Source of the DNA: Streptomyces kurssanovii
Lineage (GTDB): Bacteria; Actinomycetota; Actinomycetes; Streptomycetales; Streptomycetaceae
Direction of reading: 5' to 3'
NCBI RefSeq assembly: GCF_014649695.1
Contig: NZ_BMTN01000001.1
Span: forward strand, 620,001-684,000
DNA: 64,000 bases
Numbering within the stretch: position 1 is the stretch's first letter; each line of letters starts with the position of its first letter. Position numbers and translations under genes: made by a program. Below the pieces are notes generated by a model. It made no database searches. It saw nothing but the letters and a program-made list of their open reading frames with translations, and was not told the DNA's origin. Below, piece by piece: positions 8,443 to 16,938 of this stretch.

Positions 8443-9186
8443 ATGCCCGCCATCAAGAGCGCCGGGAGTGCGCTGGCCGCGACGGTCTGCGCAGCGCTGC
8501 TCCTCACCGGCTGCACCGTCGCAGCCCCCGCACCGGCCGCCGGTGCGAAGAGCTCCGCGGCTCAGGCCGCCCCCGACCTCAAGGCGCTGCCGGTCCGTCA
8601 GATCCCGGGCCTCGGCCCCGACTTCCGCTCACGGATCCCCGGCGGTACCCGCCAGGCACTGGTCGTGACCGGCCGGACGGCCGACACGAACACGTCGCAG
8701 GGCGTGCTCTACGAGCGCGACGCCCGGGGCTCCTGGCGGCCCCTCGCCGGACCGTGGCCCGCGCACAACGCTCTGCGGGGCTGGACGAACGACCACCACG
8801 CGGGCGATCTGCGCACTCCGATCGGGGTCTTCGGCCTCGGCGACGCCGGCGGGCGCTCCCCGGACCCCGGCACGCGGCTGCCGTACGACCAGGACGAGGA
8901 GTTCGTCGCCCCGGGGACCGGCTTCCTCGGTGAGCCTCTCGAAGGCTCCTTCGACTACGTGATCGCCATCGACTACAACCGTGTCCCGGGGACGAGTCCG
9001 CTGGACAAGGAGCGGCCGCTCGGTCTGGAGAAGGGCAGCGGCGTCTGGATCCACGTGGACCACGAGGGTCCGACCCAGGCGTGCATCTCGTTCCAGGAGG
9101 ACCACATGCGCCGGCTGCTGCTCGCGCTGGACCCGGCCAAGCAGCCGGTGATCGTCATGGGGCCCGCTCCTCAGCTCCGGCGGTGA
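8443..9186 (+). CDS. L,D-transpeptidase (YkuD)-like lipoprotein
   Basis: 247 aa, ATG preceded by GGGAGGA. The lipobox Leu-Leu-Thr-Gly-Cys at about residue 24 marks an exported lipoprotein. The C-terminal half carries a YkuD-like catalytic region: Asp-Leu-Arg-Thr-Pro-Ile-Gly-Val-Phe (the 'TPxG' hallmark), then Gly-Val-Trp-Ile-His-Val, and a Gln-Ala-Cys-Ile-Ser segment in which Cys would be the nucleophile. In the classic motif the Cys is in SHGCI/V, so Gln-Ala replaces His-Gly, as in a known subgroup of actinobacterial L,D-transpeptidase-like proteins. Probable role is cell-wall cross-linking or editing. It converges with the transketolase gene; the two 3' ends overlap by 16 nt. Confidence 0.75.
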   Translation: MPAIKSAGSALAATVCAALLLTGCTVAAPAPAAGAKSSAAQAAPDLKALPVRQIPGLGPDFRSRIPGGTRQALVVTGRTADTNTSQGVLYERDARGSWRPLAGPWPAHNALRGWTNDHHAGDLRTPIGVFGLGDAGGRSPDPGTRLPYDQDEEFVAPGTGFLGEPLEGSFDYVIAIDYNRVPGTSPLDKERPLGLEKGSGVWIHVDHEGPTQACISFQEDHMRRLLLALDPAKQPVIVMGPAPQLRR

Positions 9187-10091
9187 GCGTCCAGGGCCCC
9201 CTGCCCGGCGAACGCCGAGATGCGGGCCCGCAGCGACGCCGGGTCCAGGCCGTGCGCGGCGAGGTGCTCGTCGATCGTGCCGTACCGGCGCAGCTCCCGC
9301 CGCCCCACACCGAGGCCCAGCACCCGGTGCGGCACGTCCGCCAGGGCGTCGTTCGCGGCCGTGGTCGAGGTGCCCTCGAGATACGGCTCGACGATCACCA
9401 CGTCACCCCGGCCGCCCGCAGCCGCCCGGACCGTTTCCCGGTCGAAGGGGCGCACGGTCGTCGCGTACAGCACGCTCACGTCGAGCCCTTCGGTCGCCGC
9501 GAGGACGTTGTCCAGCATCGGGCCGACCGCGACCACCGCGGGACCGCCACCCTCGCGCAGGGTGAGGAACCGGTCGCCGGTGACCGGCCGGGCTTCGGCG
9601 TTGCTCTGCTGCGACAGGCGTACGTACACCCTGCCGTCGCCGGTGACCGCGTGACGGAGCAGCGTCTCGGCCTCGTCCGGGTGACCCGGCACATGGACCG
9701 TCCATCCGTCGAGGGTGTCGAGCAGGGCGACGTCCCCCGGTGACATGTGGGTGAAGCCCCCGGCCGGCCAGTCGTACGAGGCACCGGCGCTCACCAGCAC
9801 CCCGCCGGTGTTCTGATGACCGAAGTCGAGCTTCACCTGTTCGAAGGGCCGCTCGACGAGAAAGCTCGCGAAGGTATGCATGATCGGCCGCATCCCGCTG
9901 AGGGCGATGCCCCCACCGGCGCCGATCAGGAGCTGCTCGCGGATGCCCACGTTGATCACCCGGTCCGGGTGGCGGCGCTGTGCCTGCTCGAAGCCGGCGG
10001 CGCTGATCTCGGCCAGGACGAGAGCCGTGCGCGGCTCCTCGTCCAGGAGGCGGGAGGTGGTGGCGATGAAACGGTCACGCATCGTGTCCAT
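9171..10091 (-). CDS. Transketolase, C-terminal (pyrimidine-binding plus C-terminal) subunit
   Basis: 306 aa from the ATG at 10091, with a purine-rich AGAGGGGA about 10 nt upstream. It contains the transketolase pyrimidine-binding domain, with the thiamine-activating Glu in 'NVGIREQ', and the C-terminal regulatory fold. It is the second half of a split transketolase whose N-terminal TPP-binding half is encoded just upstream (37 nt gap). Together they transfer two-carbon ketol units (pentose phosphate pathway) or serve a related two-subunit transketolase or DXS-like reaction. The split organisation is known in archaea and many actinobacterial secondary loci. Confidence 0.88.
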   Translation of the reverse strand: MDTMRDRFIATTSRLLDEEPRTALVLAEISAAGFEQAQRRHPDRVINVGIREQLLIGAGGGIALSGMRPIMHTFASFLVERPFEQVKLDFGHQNTGGVLVSAGASYDWPAGGFTHMSPGDVALLDTLDGWTVHVPGHPDEAETLLRHAVTGDGRVYVRLSQQSNAEARPVTGDRFLTLREGGGPAVVAVGPMLDNVLAATEGLDVSVLYATTVRPFDRETVRAAAGGRGDVVIVEPYLEGTSTTAANDALADVPHRVLGLGVGRRELRRYGTIDEHLAAHGLDPASLRARISAFAGQGALDAHRRS

Positions 10092-10128
10092 GGTGAAGAG
10101 GTCCCCTCTGGGCGGGTGAACGGCGTAC

Positions 10129-10896
10129 TCAGGCGTTCTTGGGCTCGACGCGGGCGACGACGGCCCGCGGCCGCCCCGGGTGCGGCGCCGTGAACGCGGC
10201 GTACAGCGCTTCGTGGTCCCTGCCGTCGACCGCCTGCGCCGACCAGCCGGCCGCCTCGAACCGGGAGGCGATGCCGCCGGGCCAGCCGTGGGTCGCGGAG
10301 GCGTTGTCGACGACGAGCGTGTGCAACTGCTCGAGGCCGGCCGGACCGGCGTAGGCGATGGCCTCGTGATTGCTGCCCTCGTCCAGCTCGGCGTCACCGA
10401 TCAGGACCCAGACCCGCGGGTCGGTCAGCCCCTGGGCCCGCAGCCCGAGGGCGGTGCCCACGGCGAGCGGCAGACCGTGGCCGAGGGATCCACTGCCGAT
10501 CTCGACCCCGGGTACGAGGACCCGGTCCGGGTGGTGACCGAGCGGGGAGTCGTACGAGCCGAAGCCCGCCAGCCACTCCTCGGGGAAGAACCCCTTGGCG
10601 GCGAGGACGGCGTAGTACGCCATCGGCCCGTGCCCCTTGGACAGCAGGAAGCGGTCACGCTCCGGAGCGTCGGCGGTCGCCGGGGTCACGCGCAGTACAC
10701 GGTCGTACAGCACCCAGAGCGCGTCGAGCGTGGAGGTGGCGGCGGGGCCGTGCTTCTCGTCGCCGGTCATCAGGGCCATCAGCCGGCCGAGGTCACGGAA
10801 GCCGGGCGACGAGCCGGGCCGGGAGGCACTGGGCAGGCCGCCGGACACGTCGGAGTGCACGTCGGCGGATACGGAGGAGAGAGCCGTGTTCGTCAT
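10129..10896 (-). CDS. Transketolase, N-terminal (TPP-binding) subunit
   Basis: 255 aa from ATG 10896. Shows 'LSKGHG' and the TPP-pyrophosphate motif 'GDAELDEGSNHEA' ending with Asn in VVDN. First gene of a two-gene operon with the C-terminal half. The start lies only ~8 nt from the expected -10 region of a MerR-type promoter, so the transcript may be leaderless or nearly so. The first ~35 residues are Ser/Gly-rich and not conserved, so an internal start is possible. Confidence 0.88.
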   Translation of the reverse strand: MTNTALSSVSADVHSDVSGGLPSASRPGSSPGFRDLGRLMALMTGDEKHGPAATSTLDALWVLYDRVLRVTPATADAPERDRFLLSKGHGPMAYYAVLAAKGFFPEEWLAGFGSYDSPLGHHPDRVLVPGVEIGSGSLGHGLPLAVGTALGLRAQGLTDPRVWVLIGDAELDEGSNHEAIAYAGPAGLEQLHTLVVDNASATHGWPGGIASRFEAAGWSAQAVDGRDHEALYAAFTAPHPGRPRAVVARVEPKNA

Positions 10897-10903
10897 GGCA
10901 CCC

Positions 10904-10934
10904 ACCGTGCAATCTCAAGTCCACTTGAGGTCAA
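10904..10934 (-). promoter_or_regulatory. MerR/SoxR-like promoter-operator of the split transketolase operon
   Basis: On the minus strand a -35-like TTGACC (10934-10929) is followed by a dyad with 7-bp arms CTCAAGT / ACTTGAG and a 2-bp centre (10914-10929), placed inside a 19-bp spacer. A dyad in a long spacer is the hallmark of MerR-family activated promoters, and the half site equals that of SoxR boxes as I know them. The -10 hexamer (CACGGT, 10904-10909) is weak. No merR/soxR gene is in the window. Confidence 0.6.
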
Positions 10935-11033
10935 GCGTGCCCGACGGGGAATACGGGTTCGTGACCAGCGCCCTGAGTGCGGTATTGTTCTCATGCGCGT
11001 TCGGCCAGGGGAAACCCCAGGTCAGGCGGGCAT

Positions 11034-11107
<74 letters not shown>

Positions 11108-11126
11108 CTCGAGAGAGTCGCAGATC

Positions 11127-11160
11127 AGGGGCCGGTTCAGAGCAATCTGAACCGGCCCCT
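11127..11160 (+). terminator. Terminator of tRNA-Pro copy 1
   Basis: Perfect 14-bp stem 11127-11140 / 11147-11160 with 6-nt loop AGCAAT, 20 nt after the tRNA. The same loop class and stem core recur after copy 2. Confidence 0.92.
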
Positions 11161-11264
11161 TGATCGTCGTTGGGGCCACCCGTACGGGACCGGCGCACTC
11201 GACTGATCCGACAGACGCTCGCTCGCCTCCTGAGGGCGACGGCGGTCAGCGGAAGAACCGCACT

Positions 11265-13979
11265 CTAGGCGAGGGCACTGCCGGCGGCGGGCAGGACCTG
11301 TTCGGCCCAGATGACCTTGCCTTCCGGTGTGTACCTGGTGCCCCAGACCTCGCTGAGCTGTGCCACCAGGAACAGTCCCCGGCCTCCCTCGTCCGTGGTG
11401 GCGGCGTACCGCAGGTGCGGGGCGGTACTGCTGGCGTCCCACACCTCGCAGGTCAGGGTGCGATCGCGCACCAGGCGGACGCGGACCGGCGCGGCGCCGT
11501 ACCGGATGGCGTTGGTGATGAGCTCACTGAGAATCAGTTCCGTGGTGAAGGCGAGTTCCTGCAGGCCCCACTCCTCGAGTTGCTCGGCCGTGAGGCCGCG
11601 CAGGGCACCGACCGCGCTCGGGTCGAACGGCACGTCCCACTGTGCGACCCGGCCGGCTCCCAGAGTCCGTGTCCGGGCGATGAGCAGCGCGATGTCGTCG
11701 GACGGGCAGCTGGGGAGCAGGGCATCGAGTACGGCGCGGCGGCTGGCGTGCGGGTCCCGGTCGGGGTGGCTCAGCGCCGTGCGCAGCATTTCCATGCCCT
11801 CTGCGATGTCCCGGCTCCGCTCCTCGACCAGCCCATCGGTGTACAGGACGAGCTGACTGCCTTCCGCCAGGTGCAGTTCCATGGTCTCGAACGGCATGCC
11901 GCCCAGCCCCAGCGGGGGTCCGGCCGGCAGTTCCGAGATCGTCGTCGAGCCGTCCGGGGCGACCACGAACGGCGGCATGTGTCCTGCTCGTGCCATGGTG
12001 CAGTTCTGGGAGATCGGGTCGTAGACGGCGTACAGGCAGGTCGCGCCCAGGACGCCGCCGTTCGGGGCGGCGCTGTCGCCTTCCTGGTCCATACGCTGGA
12101 CGAGGGTGTCGAGGCGGGCGAGGAGTTCGTCGGGCGGCAGGTCCAAGGAGGAGAAGTTGTGCACGGCCGTGCGCAGCCGCCCCATGGTGGCCGCGGCGTG
12201 CAGGCCGTGCCCGACGACGTCCCCGACGACGAGCCCGACGCGGCTGCCCGGCAGGGGGATCACGTCGAACCAGTCCCCGCCCACTCCGGATTGCGCGGGC
12301 TGGTAGAAGTGCGCGACGTCCACGGCACTCTGCTCGGGCAGATCCTGCGGCAGCAGGCTGCGCTGGAGCGTCACGGCGAGATTGTGTTCATGGGTGTAGC
12401 GGCGGGCGTTGTCCATGGCGACCGCGGCGCGGCCGACGAGCTCCTCGGCCAGGGACAGGTCGTCCTCGTCGAACGGCTCCGGCTTCTGCGACCGCCAGAA
12501 GTTGACCACCCCGAGCACGACGCCCCTGGCCTTCAGCGGAGCCGCGATGAGCGAGTGGATCCCGTAGCCGACGATCGCCGATGTCCGCGCCGGGTCCTGG
12601 GCGTGCCAGCCCGGCGCGTCATTGAGATCGGGCACGAGTTCGGCTGCGCCCGTGCCGTATCCGCGGGCCTGCGGCGTGGACGGCAGGAAGTCGATCAGAC
12701 TGCCGAGCGCGTACAGCGGGTGATCGGAGCGGATGCCGCTGACCGCTGTGCGCCGCATGTCGTCGCCCGGTCCGGGCTCGTCGCCCTTCAGTACCGGCTC
12801 AGCCAGGTCGACCGTGACGAAGTCCGCCAACTGGGGAACGGCGACGTCGGCCAGTTCCTCCGCGGTGCGCACCACGTCGAGCGTGGTGCCGACGTCACCC
12901 CCCGCGTCGTAGAGCAGCTTGAGCCGCCTGCGGGCCGTCTCCGCCCGGCTGCTCAGCAGCTGCATCTCGGTGGAGTCGCGGATGGTGACCGCCGAGCCCG
13001 CCGGGCGGCCCTGGGGGCGGGTGGGCCGCTGATTGACCACGAGCAGCCGGTCCCCGGCCTCCAGCACCTCGTCGGTGGCCACCCGGCCGGACAGCAGCAG
13101 TTCAGCCATCCGGTGATCCATGCCGACCTTGTCGACGGGCTGTCCTTCGGCGTCGTCCGGCAGGCCGAGCAGCCGTCCGGCCTCGTCGTTCGCCAGGAGC
13201 AGCCGTCCTTCGCCGTCGGTGATCAGCACCCCTTCGCGGACGGCGTGGAGCACGGCGTCGTGGTGCTCGTACATGCGGGTCATCTCATGCGTGCCGAGGC
13301 CGTGGGTCTGGCGACGCAGTCTTCGGCTGATCAGCGCCGTGCCGATGGTGGCCAGCGCCAGAGCGCCGGTGATGGCCAGGAGGATGACCGGAAGCTGTTG
13401 CTCGGCGATGCCGGTCACGTTCTCCACGGTCAGACCTGCCGAGACCAGGGCGATGACCTCGCCGTCGGGCGAGGTGACCGGCACGATCGCCTGGATCTCC
13501 TTACCGAGCGGCCCCTGCACACTCTCTGTGTGCACCTGGCCGGCGAGCGAGGGCTCGATCGTGCCGACGAACCGCTCGCCGATGCGGTCCGGCTGAGGGT
13601 GGCTGTAGCGGATGCCGCGGGTGTCCATCACCACGATGAAGTCCACCCCCGCGGGCCCGCGTGTCTCCTCGGCGAGGGGCTGCAGGACCGCTGACGGGTC
13701 CGGCGACCTCAGTGCTTCCTGCAGGCCCAGGGATCGCGCAAAGGTCTGTGCCACGGAAACCGACCGGTTGCGTGCCTCACGGTCGATGTCGTACCGCGAC
13801 TGGAGTATCAGGGACAGCAGTGCACCGGCCGCGAGCAGCACCACGATCGCCACCTGAAGGACGAAGACCTGTCCGGCGACGCTTCCGAATCTTCTGCCTA
13901 GCTTCGACCGCACCGGAACGCCGGGCACGGGAATGGAGACGGACTCACAATCCCAGTTGTAGCACCTCCCCCCGGCCAT
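11265..13979 (-). CDS. Membrane sensor SpoIIE-type PP2C phosphatase with PAS, GAF and HATPase domains
   Basis: 904 aa from ATG 13979; the start is uncertain because no good ribosome site precedes it and the frame is open further upstream. Order: short cytosolic N-terminus; membrane helix ~35-60 ('VFVLQVAIVVLLAAGALLSL'); extracellular Cache/CitA-like sensor ~60-190; second helix ('LPVILLAITGALALATIGTAL'); PAS ('LHAVREGVLITDGEGRLLLAN'); GAF; SpoIIE PP2C domain with 'GGDWFDVI', 'GDVVGHG' and Asp metal ligands; RsbW-like ATPase with 'LILSELITNAIRYG' and 'GGRGLFLV'. Such proteins act as combined phosphatase and anti-sigma kinase-like modules in partner-switching control of stress and development. 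The antisigma-antagonist partner is not in the window. Confidence 0.87.
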   Translation of the reverse strand: MAGGRCYNWDCESVSIPVPGVPVRSKLGRRFGSVAGQVFVLQVAIVVLLAAGALLSLILQSRYDIDREARNRSVSVAQTFARSLGLQEALRSPDPSAVLQPLAEETRGPAGVDFIVVMDTRGIRYSHPQPDRIGERFVGTIEPSLAGQVHTESVQGPLGKEIQAIVPVTSPDGEVIALVSAGLTVENVTGIAEQQLPVILLAITGALALATIGTALISRRLRRQTHGLGTHEMTRMYEHHDAVLHAVREGVLITDGEGRLLLANDEAGRLLGLPDDAEGQPVDKVGMDHRMAELLLSGRVATDEVLEAGDRLLVVNQRPTRPQGRPAGSAVTIRDSTEMQLLSSRAETARRRLKLLYDAGGDVGTTLDVVRTAEELADVAVPQLADFVTVDLAEPVLKGDEPGPGDDMRRTAVSGIRSDHPLYALGSLIDFLPSTPQARGYGTGAAELVPDLNDAPGWHAQDPARTSAIVGYGIHSLIAAPLKARGVVLGVVNFWRSQKPEPFDEDDLSLAEELVGRAAVAMDNARRYTHEHNLAVTLQRSLLPQDLPEQSAVDVAHFYQPAQSGVGGDWFDVIPLPGSRVGLVVGDVVGHGLHAAATMGRLRTAVHNFSSLDLPPDELLARLDTLVQRMDQEGDSAAPNGGVLGATCLYAVYDPISQNCTMARAGHMPPFVVAPDGSTTISELPAGPPLGLGGMPFETMELHLAEGSQLVLYTDGLVEERSRDIAEGMEMLRTALSHPDRDPHASRRAVLDALLPSCPSDDIALLIARTRTLGAGRVAQWDVPFDPSAVGALRGLTAEQLEEWGLQELAFTTELILSELITNAIRYGAAPVRVRLVRDRTLTCEVWDASSTAPHLRYAATTDEGGRGLFLVAQLSEVWGTRYTPEGKVIWAEQVLPAAGSALA

Positions 13980-14294
13980 GCTGCCAGCGCTCACGCTATG
14001 CATCGGTGCAACCACCACGGTCAACGTCCCTGAGGGTCGGGAGAGGGCGTTGATCGGGCACGAGTCAGGGTCCGGGTCCCGTGCTCGCGGTAGGTGAGCA
14101 GTGGGGACAGCGAGCACCGAACCGGTGACGGGGTGCGTCCCTGCCGTCACTGCGACGGTCTGTGTCGGCGACGCCGGTGGGGGGCCGTGTCGGGAGCGTG
14201 ATGACAAGGCCTCCCCACCGGGTTCGGTACCGGTGGGACGCGCGGGCGCCCCGCCGTGACAGCTTTCTCGCAGGCGGACGCGCTCGTCCGGTCG
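13980..14294. other. Intergenic region upstream of the SpoIIE phosphatase gene
   Basis: About 315 bases between the phosphatase start and the stop of the formyltransferase gene. The phosphatase frame stays open into it, but codons there are unlike a conserved protein. I see no separate gene. It must hold the phosphatase promoter. Confidence 0.4.
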
Positions 14295-15242
14295 TCAGGG
14301 GCGGCTCGTGAGGTAGCCGCCCATCGACGTGAAGTAGTCGGTCGCGGCCATCTCGTCACCGTCCTCCGTCCGTACCCGGGTGATCGCCAGACCGTGGTTG
14401 CGGCCGGTACGGGCGTCCGCCCCGGCGACGATCACCACACCGCCCGACTCCCGGTAGAAGACGCGGCCGGGGGTGCCGCCGTAGCGGCCCTCCGACACGA
14501 CCGCGGCCAGGATCTCCAGGCGCTTGCCCTTGTGGAACGTGAAGGCGCTCGGGTACGGCGCGGACTGGGCGCGGATCAGCCGCTCGAGGTCCTCCGCGGG
14601 CCAGTTCCAGTCGATGCGGATGTCCTCGGCGGACCGCTTGTGGAAGAAGCTCGCCTGCGACCGGTCCTGCTTGGTGAAGTCGGTGCGCCCGGAGGCGATC
14701 AGGGCGAGCGCCTCGGTGGTGACCGGGGCGATGAGATCGACGGTCCGGTGGAACAGGTCGGTGGCGGTGTCCGTCGGCCCGACCGGCACGGCGTGCTGGA
14801 CGACGATGTCGCCGGCGTCGAGCTCGTCGTCCATGATGTGCGCGGTGACGCCCACCTCGGATTCGCCGTTGATGAGCGCCCAGATCAGCGGAGAGAAGCC
14901 GGCGTACTTCGGCAGCAGCGAGTCATGGACGTTGAGGGTGCCGTGACGGGGCAGTCCGAAGATCCGCGGCGGGATCCAGGTCCGCCAGTTGTTCGCGACG
15001 ATGATGTCCGGGTCGGCCTCCTTGAGCCGCATGAACAGCTCTTCGTCGTCGGGCCTGTTGCGGATCAGCACCGGCACGCCGTGCTCCTCCGCGAGGTCGG
15101 CGACCGAGTCGCTCCAGATCTTCTCGTACGCGTGCTCGCTCTTGGGATGCGTCACGACCATCACCACGTCGTGTTCGGAATCCAGGAGCGCTTGCAGGGT
15201 GCGGTGCCCCCAGGTCTGATACCCGAACATGACGACCCGCAT
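14295..15242 (-). CDS. Hydroxyornithine formyltransferase (methionyl-tRNA formyltransferase-like), CchA-type
   Basis: 315 aa. 10-formyl-tetrahydrofolate-dependent formyltransferase fold. The catalytic Asn-His-Asp triad is visible as N104 and H106 in 'NVHDSLLP' and D142 in 'DAGDIV', and a C-terminal OB-like domain follows. In siderophore clusters such as coelichelin's, this enzyme formylates the N5-hydroxyl-amine of N5-hydroxyornithine. It is divergent from the ornithine hydroxylase gene, with two iron boxes in the 251-nt gap, so both are expected to be induced by iron starvation. A housekeeping fmt is unlikely given the context and the sequence around the active site. Confidence 0.9.
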   Translation of the reverse strand: MRVVMFGYQTWGHRTLQALLDSEHDVVMVVTHPKSEHAYEKIWSDSVADLAEEHGVPVLIRNRPDDEELFMRLKEADPDIIVANNWRTWIPPRIFGLPRHGTLNVHDSLLPKYAGFSPLIWALINGESEVGVTAHIMDDELDAGDIVVQHAVPVGPTDTATDLFHRTVDLIAPVTTEALALIASGRTDFTKQDRSQASFFHKRSAEDIRIDWNWPAEDLERLIRAQSAPYPSAFTFHKGKRLEILAAVVSEGRYGGTPGRVFYRESGGVVIVAGADARTGRNHGLAITRVRTEDGDEMAATDYFTSMGGYLTSRP

Positions 15243-15279
15243 GGGGTTCCTCCTCAGAGCGGCGATGGACCGACGTCAG

Positions 15280-15298
15280 TTAAGCAAGGCTTACCTAA
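15280..15298. promoter_or_regulatory. Iron box (DmdR1/IdeR-type operator), formyltransferase side
   Basis: TTAAGCAAGGCTTACCTAA, close to the Streptomyces iron-box consensus TTAGGTTAGGCTCACCTAA. It lies 38 nt upstream of the formyltransferase start on the minus strand. Expected to be bound by an iron-loaded DtxR-family repressor. Confidence 0.85.
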
Positions 15299-15385
15299 GC
15301 GCGCAACGGCCCCTGCGGGGAACGGAGTTCGTGATCCACCGGTCGGCCGGTTTTTCTCTTTCACCCCATCGACAGGCGGGGGAGA

Positions 15386-15404
15386 TAAGGCTAGCTTTAC
15401 CTAA
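15386..15404. promoter_or_regulatory. Iron box (DmdR1/IdeR-type operator), hydroxylase side
   Basis: TAAGGCTAGCTTTACCTAA, matching the iron-box consensus in its core (AGGCTAG...ACCTAA). It lies 90 nt upstream of the ornithine hydroxylase start and controls the long rightward biosynthetic operon. Confidence 0.82.
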
Positions 15405-15493
15405 GTTCCGCTCGCTCGCCGCTCCGTCGGCGTGGCCTGGTCCCGTTCTTCGCAACGCACCGACTGGCGGCTGTCCCGCATGATGGGAGTGAC

Positions 15494-16843
15494 ATGTCAC
15501 AGGCTCTTCCTGGCGACGCACCACTGATCCACGACCTCATAGGAATCGGCTTCGGGCCGTCCAATGTGGCCATGGCGATCGCGCTCAGTGAGCACAACGC
15601 GAGGGTCGGCAGGCAGGAGGCGGTCACCGCTCACTTCTTCGAGCGGCAGCCTAGCTTCGGCTGGCACCGCGGCATGCTGATCGACGACGCCACCATGCAG
15701 GTGTCCTTCCTCAAGGACCTCGTGACACTGCGCAATCCGACGAGCGAGTTCAGTTTTCTGTGCTATCTGAAAAGCCAGGGCCGGCTGATCGACTTCGTCA
15801 ACCACAAGAACCTCTTCCCGTTAAGGGTCGAGTTCCACGACTACTTCGAGTGGGCCGCGGCCAAGGTCGACGACATGGTGTCCTACGGGCACGAGGTCGT
15901 CGCCGTGCGTCCCGTCGTGGTCGACGGAGTGGTGCAGTACGTGGATGTGACAGCCCGGTCCGGAACCGAACTGGTCGTCCACCGGGCCCGCAACCTCGTG
16001 ATCGGCACCGGTCTGCGGCCGCAGATGCCGGATGGCGTCGAGCGCTCGGACCGGATCTGGCACAACTCCGACCTGCTGGCCCGTGTCGACGGACTGGAGG
16101 ATGCGGATCCGACCCGCTTCATCGTGGTCGGCGCGGGGCAGAGCGCCGCGGAGAACGTGGCCTTCCTGCACCGGCGCTTCCCCAAGGCCGAGGTCTGCGC
16201 CGTCTTCTCCCGCTACGGCTACAGCCCCGCCGACGACAGCAGCTTCGCCAACCGCATCTTCGACCCCGAGGCGGTCGACGAATTCTTCACCGCCCCGGAG
16301 GAGATCAAGCGCAAACTGATCGGCTACCACGGCAACACCAACTACTCCGTGGTGGACATCGATCTGATCGACGACCTCTACCGCCAGGAGTACCAGGAGA
16401 AGGTCCTCGGCACCGAACGCCTCAGGTTCCTCAAGGTGTCCCGGCTCACCGACGTCGTGGAGACGCCGGACAAGGTGCGCACCACCGTCGAGTCGCTGGT
16501 CACCGGGGAACGGACGCCGCTGGACGCCGACGTCGTCGTCTACGCCACCGGGTACCGGACCGCCGACACCCTCGGACTCCTCGGCGAGGTGCGGCAGTTC
16601 TGCCACCGTGACGACGAGGGACGCGTCCGCGTCGAGCGTGACTACCGCATCGCGACGGATCCTCAACTGCGGTGCGGCATCTACTTGCAGGGCGGCACCG
16701 AGCACACGCACGGCATCACGTCGTCGCTGCTCTCCAACACCGCGGTCAGGGTCGGCGAGATCCTGCAGTCGATCCTCGACCGGGGAGAGGGGCCGGCCGC
16801 CGCGCCGCAGGCCGCCGCCGACGAGATCGGCTCGTCCCTCTGA
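15494..16843 (+). CDS. L-ornithine N5-monooxygenase (siderophore biosynthesis), CchB-type
   Basis: 449 aa. Flavin-dependent N-hydroxylating monooxygenase: FAD fingerprint 'GIGFGPSNVA' at residues ~17-26, NADPH site 'VVGAGQSAAENV' at ~210-221 and the family's C-terminal 'ATGYR' near residue 350. It converts L-ornithine to N5-hydroxyornithine, the building block for all hydroxamates of this pathway; the A3 specificity code fits that product. First gene of the operon running through the binding protein, NRPS and MbtH genes. The ATG follows TGGGAGTGAC closely. Confidence 0.94.
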   Translation: MSQALPGDAPLIHDLIGIGFGPSNVAMAIALSEHNARVGRQEAVTAHFFERQPSFGWHRGMLIDDATMQVSFLKDLVTLRNPTSEFSFLCYLKSQGRLIDFVNHKNLFPLRVEFHDYFEWAAAKVDDMVSYGHEVVAVRPVVVDGVVQYVDVTARSGTELVVHRARNLVIGTGLRPQMPDGVERSDRIWHNSDLLARVDGLEDADPTRFIVVGAGQSAAENVAFLHRRFPKAEVCAVFSRYGYSPADDSSFANRIFDPEAVDEFFTAPEEIKRKLIGYHGNTNYSVVDIDLIDDLYRQEYQEKVLGTERLRFLKVSRLTDVVETPDKVRTTVESLVTGERTPLDADVVVYATGYRTADTLGLLGEVRQFCHRDDEGRVRVERDYRIATDPQLRCGIYLQGGTEHTHGITSSLLSNTAVRVGEILQSILDRGEGPAAAPQAAADEIGSSL

Positions 16844-16938
16844 TCCGGACCTTCCCGCACCCCACGTCCGCCGCCCGCACGACGCGTCGGACCGGGCGTA
16901 TGCACGCGCCCGTGAAACCCCGTGAAAGGAACTGCCCC

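Noticed and set aside
14295-15242. Housekeeping methionyl-tRNA formyltransferase
   Set aside because: Iron boxes and the divergent ornithine hydroxylase gene point to the siderophore formyltransferase; no def or other translation genes are nearby.
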